Shown here piece by piece: positions 62,901-64,000 of a stretch of 64,000 nt of DNA. Within the stretch, counting starts at the first letter, position 1, and every line of letters starts with the position of its first letter. The notes below the pieces were generated by a model. The model was not told the DNA's origin. It worked only from the letters and a program-made list of their open reading frames with translations, and ran no database searches. The stretch spans positions 1 to 64,000 of the forward strand of contig VXCM01000997.1 in the NCBI GenBank assembly GCA_014773175.1. The letters run 5' to 3'. The position numbers and the translations under genes were made by a program. The stretch comes from Lucifuga dentata. Its lineage: Eukaryota > Chordata > Actinopteri > Ophidiiformes > Bythitidae.

Positions 62901-63726
62901 CTTAATGTATACACACAAAACATAAAGCAGGAAGTAGCCCTGTATCAAAAAAAGATAAACCTACATAAAGTAAAATTCTGAAGTGAAAAGCATAAATTAA
63001 AAGTCTGACATTGATTTTTCTATTCCATACCAATATCACACTATTTACCTTCCTAAAAGTAGCATATCTTTAGCTGTTACTTCATACAGTTCTAGCAAGA
63101 AATAAGAAAGCGAGTCATTAAAATATCACAGATATTTAAACGATAATGGATCTATGGCCCATGCAAATATCCTGTAATTGTTATACACTCTCACAGTGAT
63201 CCAATAGCTTAAACGTTTGAATGCTCTTCTCCCATTTTTCCACCACAGACTATTCAACAGGAAATCCACATGGACACAGTAAAGTACATTGTTAAAAAAA
63301 TCCTAAACTCCTTCCTTAACATCATCAAGTGAATGCTCTGTTCAGAGAAAGTTTGACTCTCCAGTGTCATGTTTTTAGTTTATCTTTTATTTGTACAGTC
63401 TTTTATAAGCTACAACCTTTGATTTGAAGTGGACTCATCAAACTTTCTCAGCTATTGCTTCGTGTTATTTTAAGGTGCCATAGTGCAAGGTTGCTTAGTG
63501 CAGGTATACAGGAAGTGTCTTGCTCAAAGACTGAGAAAAAGAACCTGAGTGTTTTCTTGACTGACCAGTTTTAACAAACATGTGAAGGTTGATACACTCA
63601 CTTGTTCTCCAGTACAATGTCGGGCAGCCAAATGCTCTTGGAAGGAACACGTAGCTCAGAGGTGATGTTTCCATACAGAGCTGACCTGGGGGGTTGATCC
63701 CATCTAAGTCTGTGGTCACACCATTG
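59963..63726 (-). CDS. chrng: Muscle nicotinic acetylcholine receptor gamma subunit (first exons missing beyond right edge)
   Basis: A pentameric cation-channel subunit of the embryonic neuromuscular junction. Minus-strand exons: 63726-63602, 62804-62649, 62522-62425, 62249-62049, 61755-61641, 61497-61383, 61260-60996, 60449-60316 and 60178-59963. Phases agree throughout. Seen in order: [10 protein letters not shown] and a glycosylation-type NIT; the 13-residue Cys loop between the cysteines of ACSIT and [25 protein letters not shown]; four membrane segments (M1 [21 protein letters not shown]2 [18 protein letters not shown]3 [21 protein letters not shown]4 [20 protein letters not shown]); and the cytoplasmic loop [33 protein letters not shown] and VRK..L..LPQLLRM favour gamma over delta and epsilon, as does linkage to eif4e2. 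The signal peptide and the first extracellular strands lie beyond base 64000. Introns carry perfect palindromes. Confidence 0.96.
60929..60968. repeat. Perfect palindrome, 18-bp arms
   Basis: TATTGGCATCTTAGTGAC and its exact reverse complement are separated by four bases (TACC), in a chrng intron. Confidence 0.95.
61877..61928. repeat. Two consecutive perfect foldbacks
   Basis: AAATCTTATTAAAAACC pairs perfectly with 61896-61912 over a two-base loop. It is followed at once by TTATAACC/GGTTATAA (61911-61928). Both lie in the chrng intron between the M1 and M2 exons. Confidence 0.9.
62805..63601 (-). other. chrng intron between the first two visible exons
   Basis: AT-rich intronic sequence without exon signals or strong repeats. 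Confidence 0.7.
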
Positions 63727-63820
63727 CTACATATAGAAATACTAAGTTAAAAATCACCTATAATGTAAAGCAGCAATGAAATCTACAAGACCAACATATT
63801 GTAATGTGGCAAACAGTGTG

Positions 63821-64000
63821 TTAAAGGACTACACCGGTAATTTTGCATGCTTGAGCTAACCCAGGATATAGGTTATGTTACTACCAACCATTTTCCAAAG
63901 CATAAAACAGTATTTTAATTTTCGTGTTATTTTGCAAAATCCCCAACCTTTCAAAATCAAACGTTAAAGTGGTATACACCTTAAAATTCAATGTTTCACC
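63821..64000. mobile_element. Interspersed repeat, copy 2 (TTAAAGGAC family)
   Basis: Begins TTAAAGGACTACACCGG and matches 52372-52515 in order and content. It continues to the window edge, within the 5' intron of chrng. Confidence 0.6.

Noticed and set aside
1..64000. tRNA, rRNA or known microRNA genes
   Set aside because: I looked for cloverleaf box motifs and familiar miRNA seeds and found none I could support by eye.

Overview
The window looks like nuclear DNA of a ray-finned (teleost, probably percomorph) fish. Genes have short exons with GT/AG introns. (CA)n, (GT)n and (CT)n microsatellites are very frequent, a decayed Tc1-type transposon is present, and the recognisable proteins are vertebrate families in fish-like form (a short TRIF, CCL20-like chemokines, a muscle acetylcholine receptor gamma subunit).

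Layout, left to right. (1) 1-13 kb: the 5' part of camsap2 on the minus strand, four coding exons over about 12 kb of repeat-rich introns, with the rest of the gene beyond the left edge. (2) 15.4-17.3 kb: ticam1 (TRIF) on the minus strand, one uninterrupted coding exon, followed by a long near-perfect inverted repeat. (3) 17.3-38.6 kb: about 21 kb with no recognisable protein gene. It holds microsatellites, MITE-like repeats, a CpG-rich first-exon-like block near 24.5 kb and several orphan exon-like blocks. (4) 38.6-42.8 kb: two divergently arranged CC chemokine genes, a CCL20-like gene on minus and a second CC chemokine on plus. (5) 43.2-51.4 kb: capn10 on plus, 12 coding exons, 665 aa, with a dead Tc1-like element in its last intron. 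(6) 51.6-55.3 kb: eif4e2 (4EHP) on plus, starting about 0.2 kb after the end of the capn10 3' UTR. (7) 56.9-58.4 kb: a complete but divergent phospholipid scramblase gene on minus. (8) 60.0-63.7 kb to the right edge: chrng on minus, lacking its first exons.

The chrng/eif4e2 linkage, with capn10 and CCL20 nearby, resembles human chromosome 2q36-q37, which supports orthology. The genes do not form one pathway. ticam1 (TLR3-type signalling to IRF and NF-kB) and the two chemokines are immune genes; the others are cytoskeletal, proteolytic, translational, membrane-lipid and neuromuscular genes.

Assembly quality matters. Fourteen isolated N characters lie in simple repeats or between exact direct duplications, and one 40-N gap abuts a (CT)n tract. 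These look like gap-closing artefacts rather than biology.
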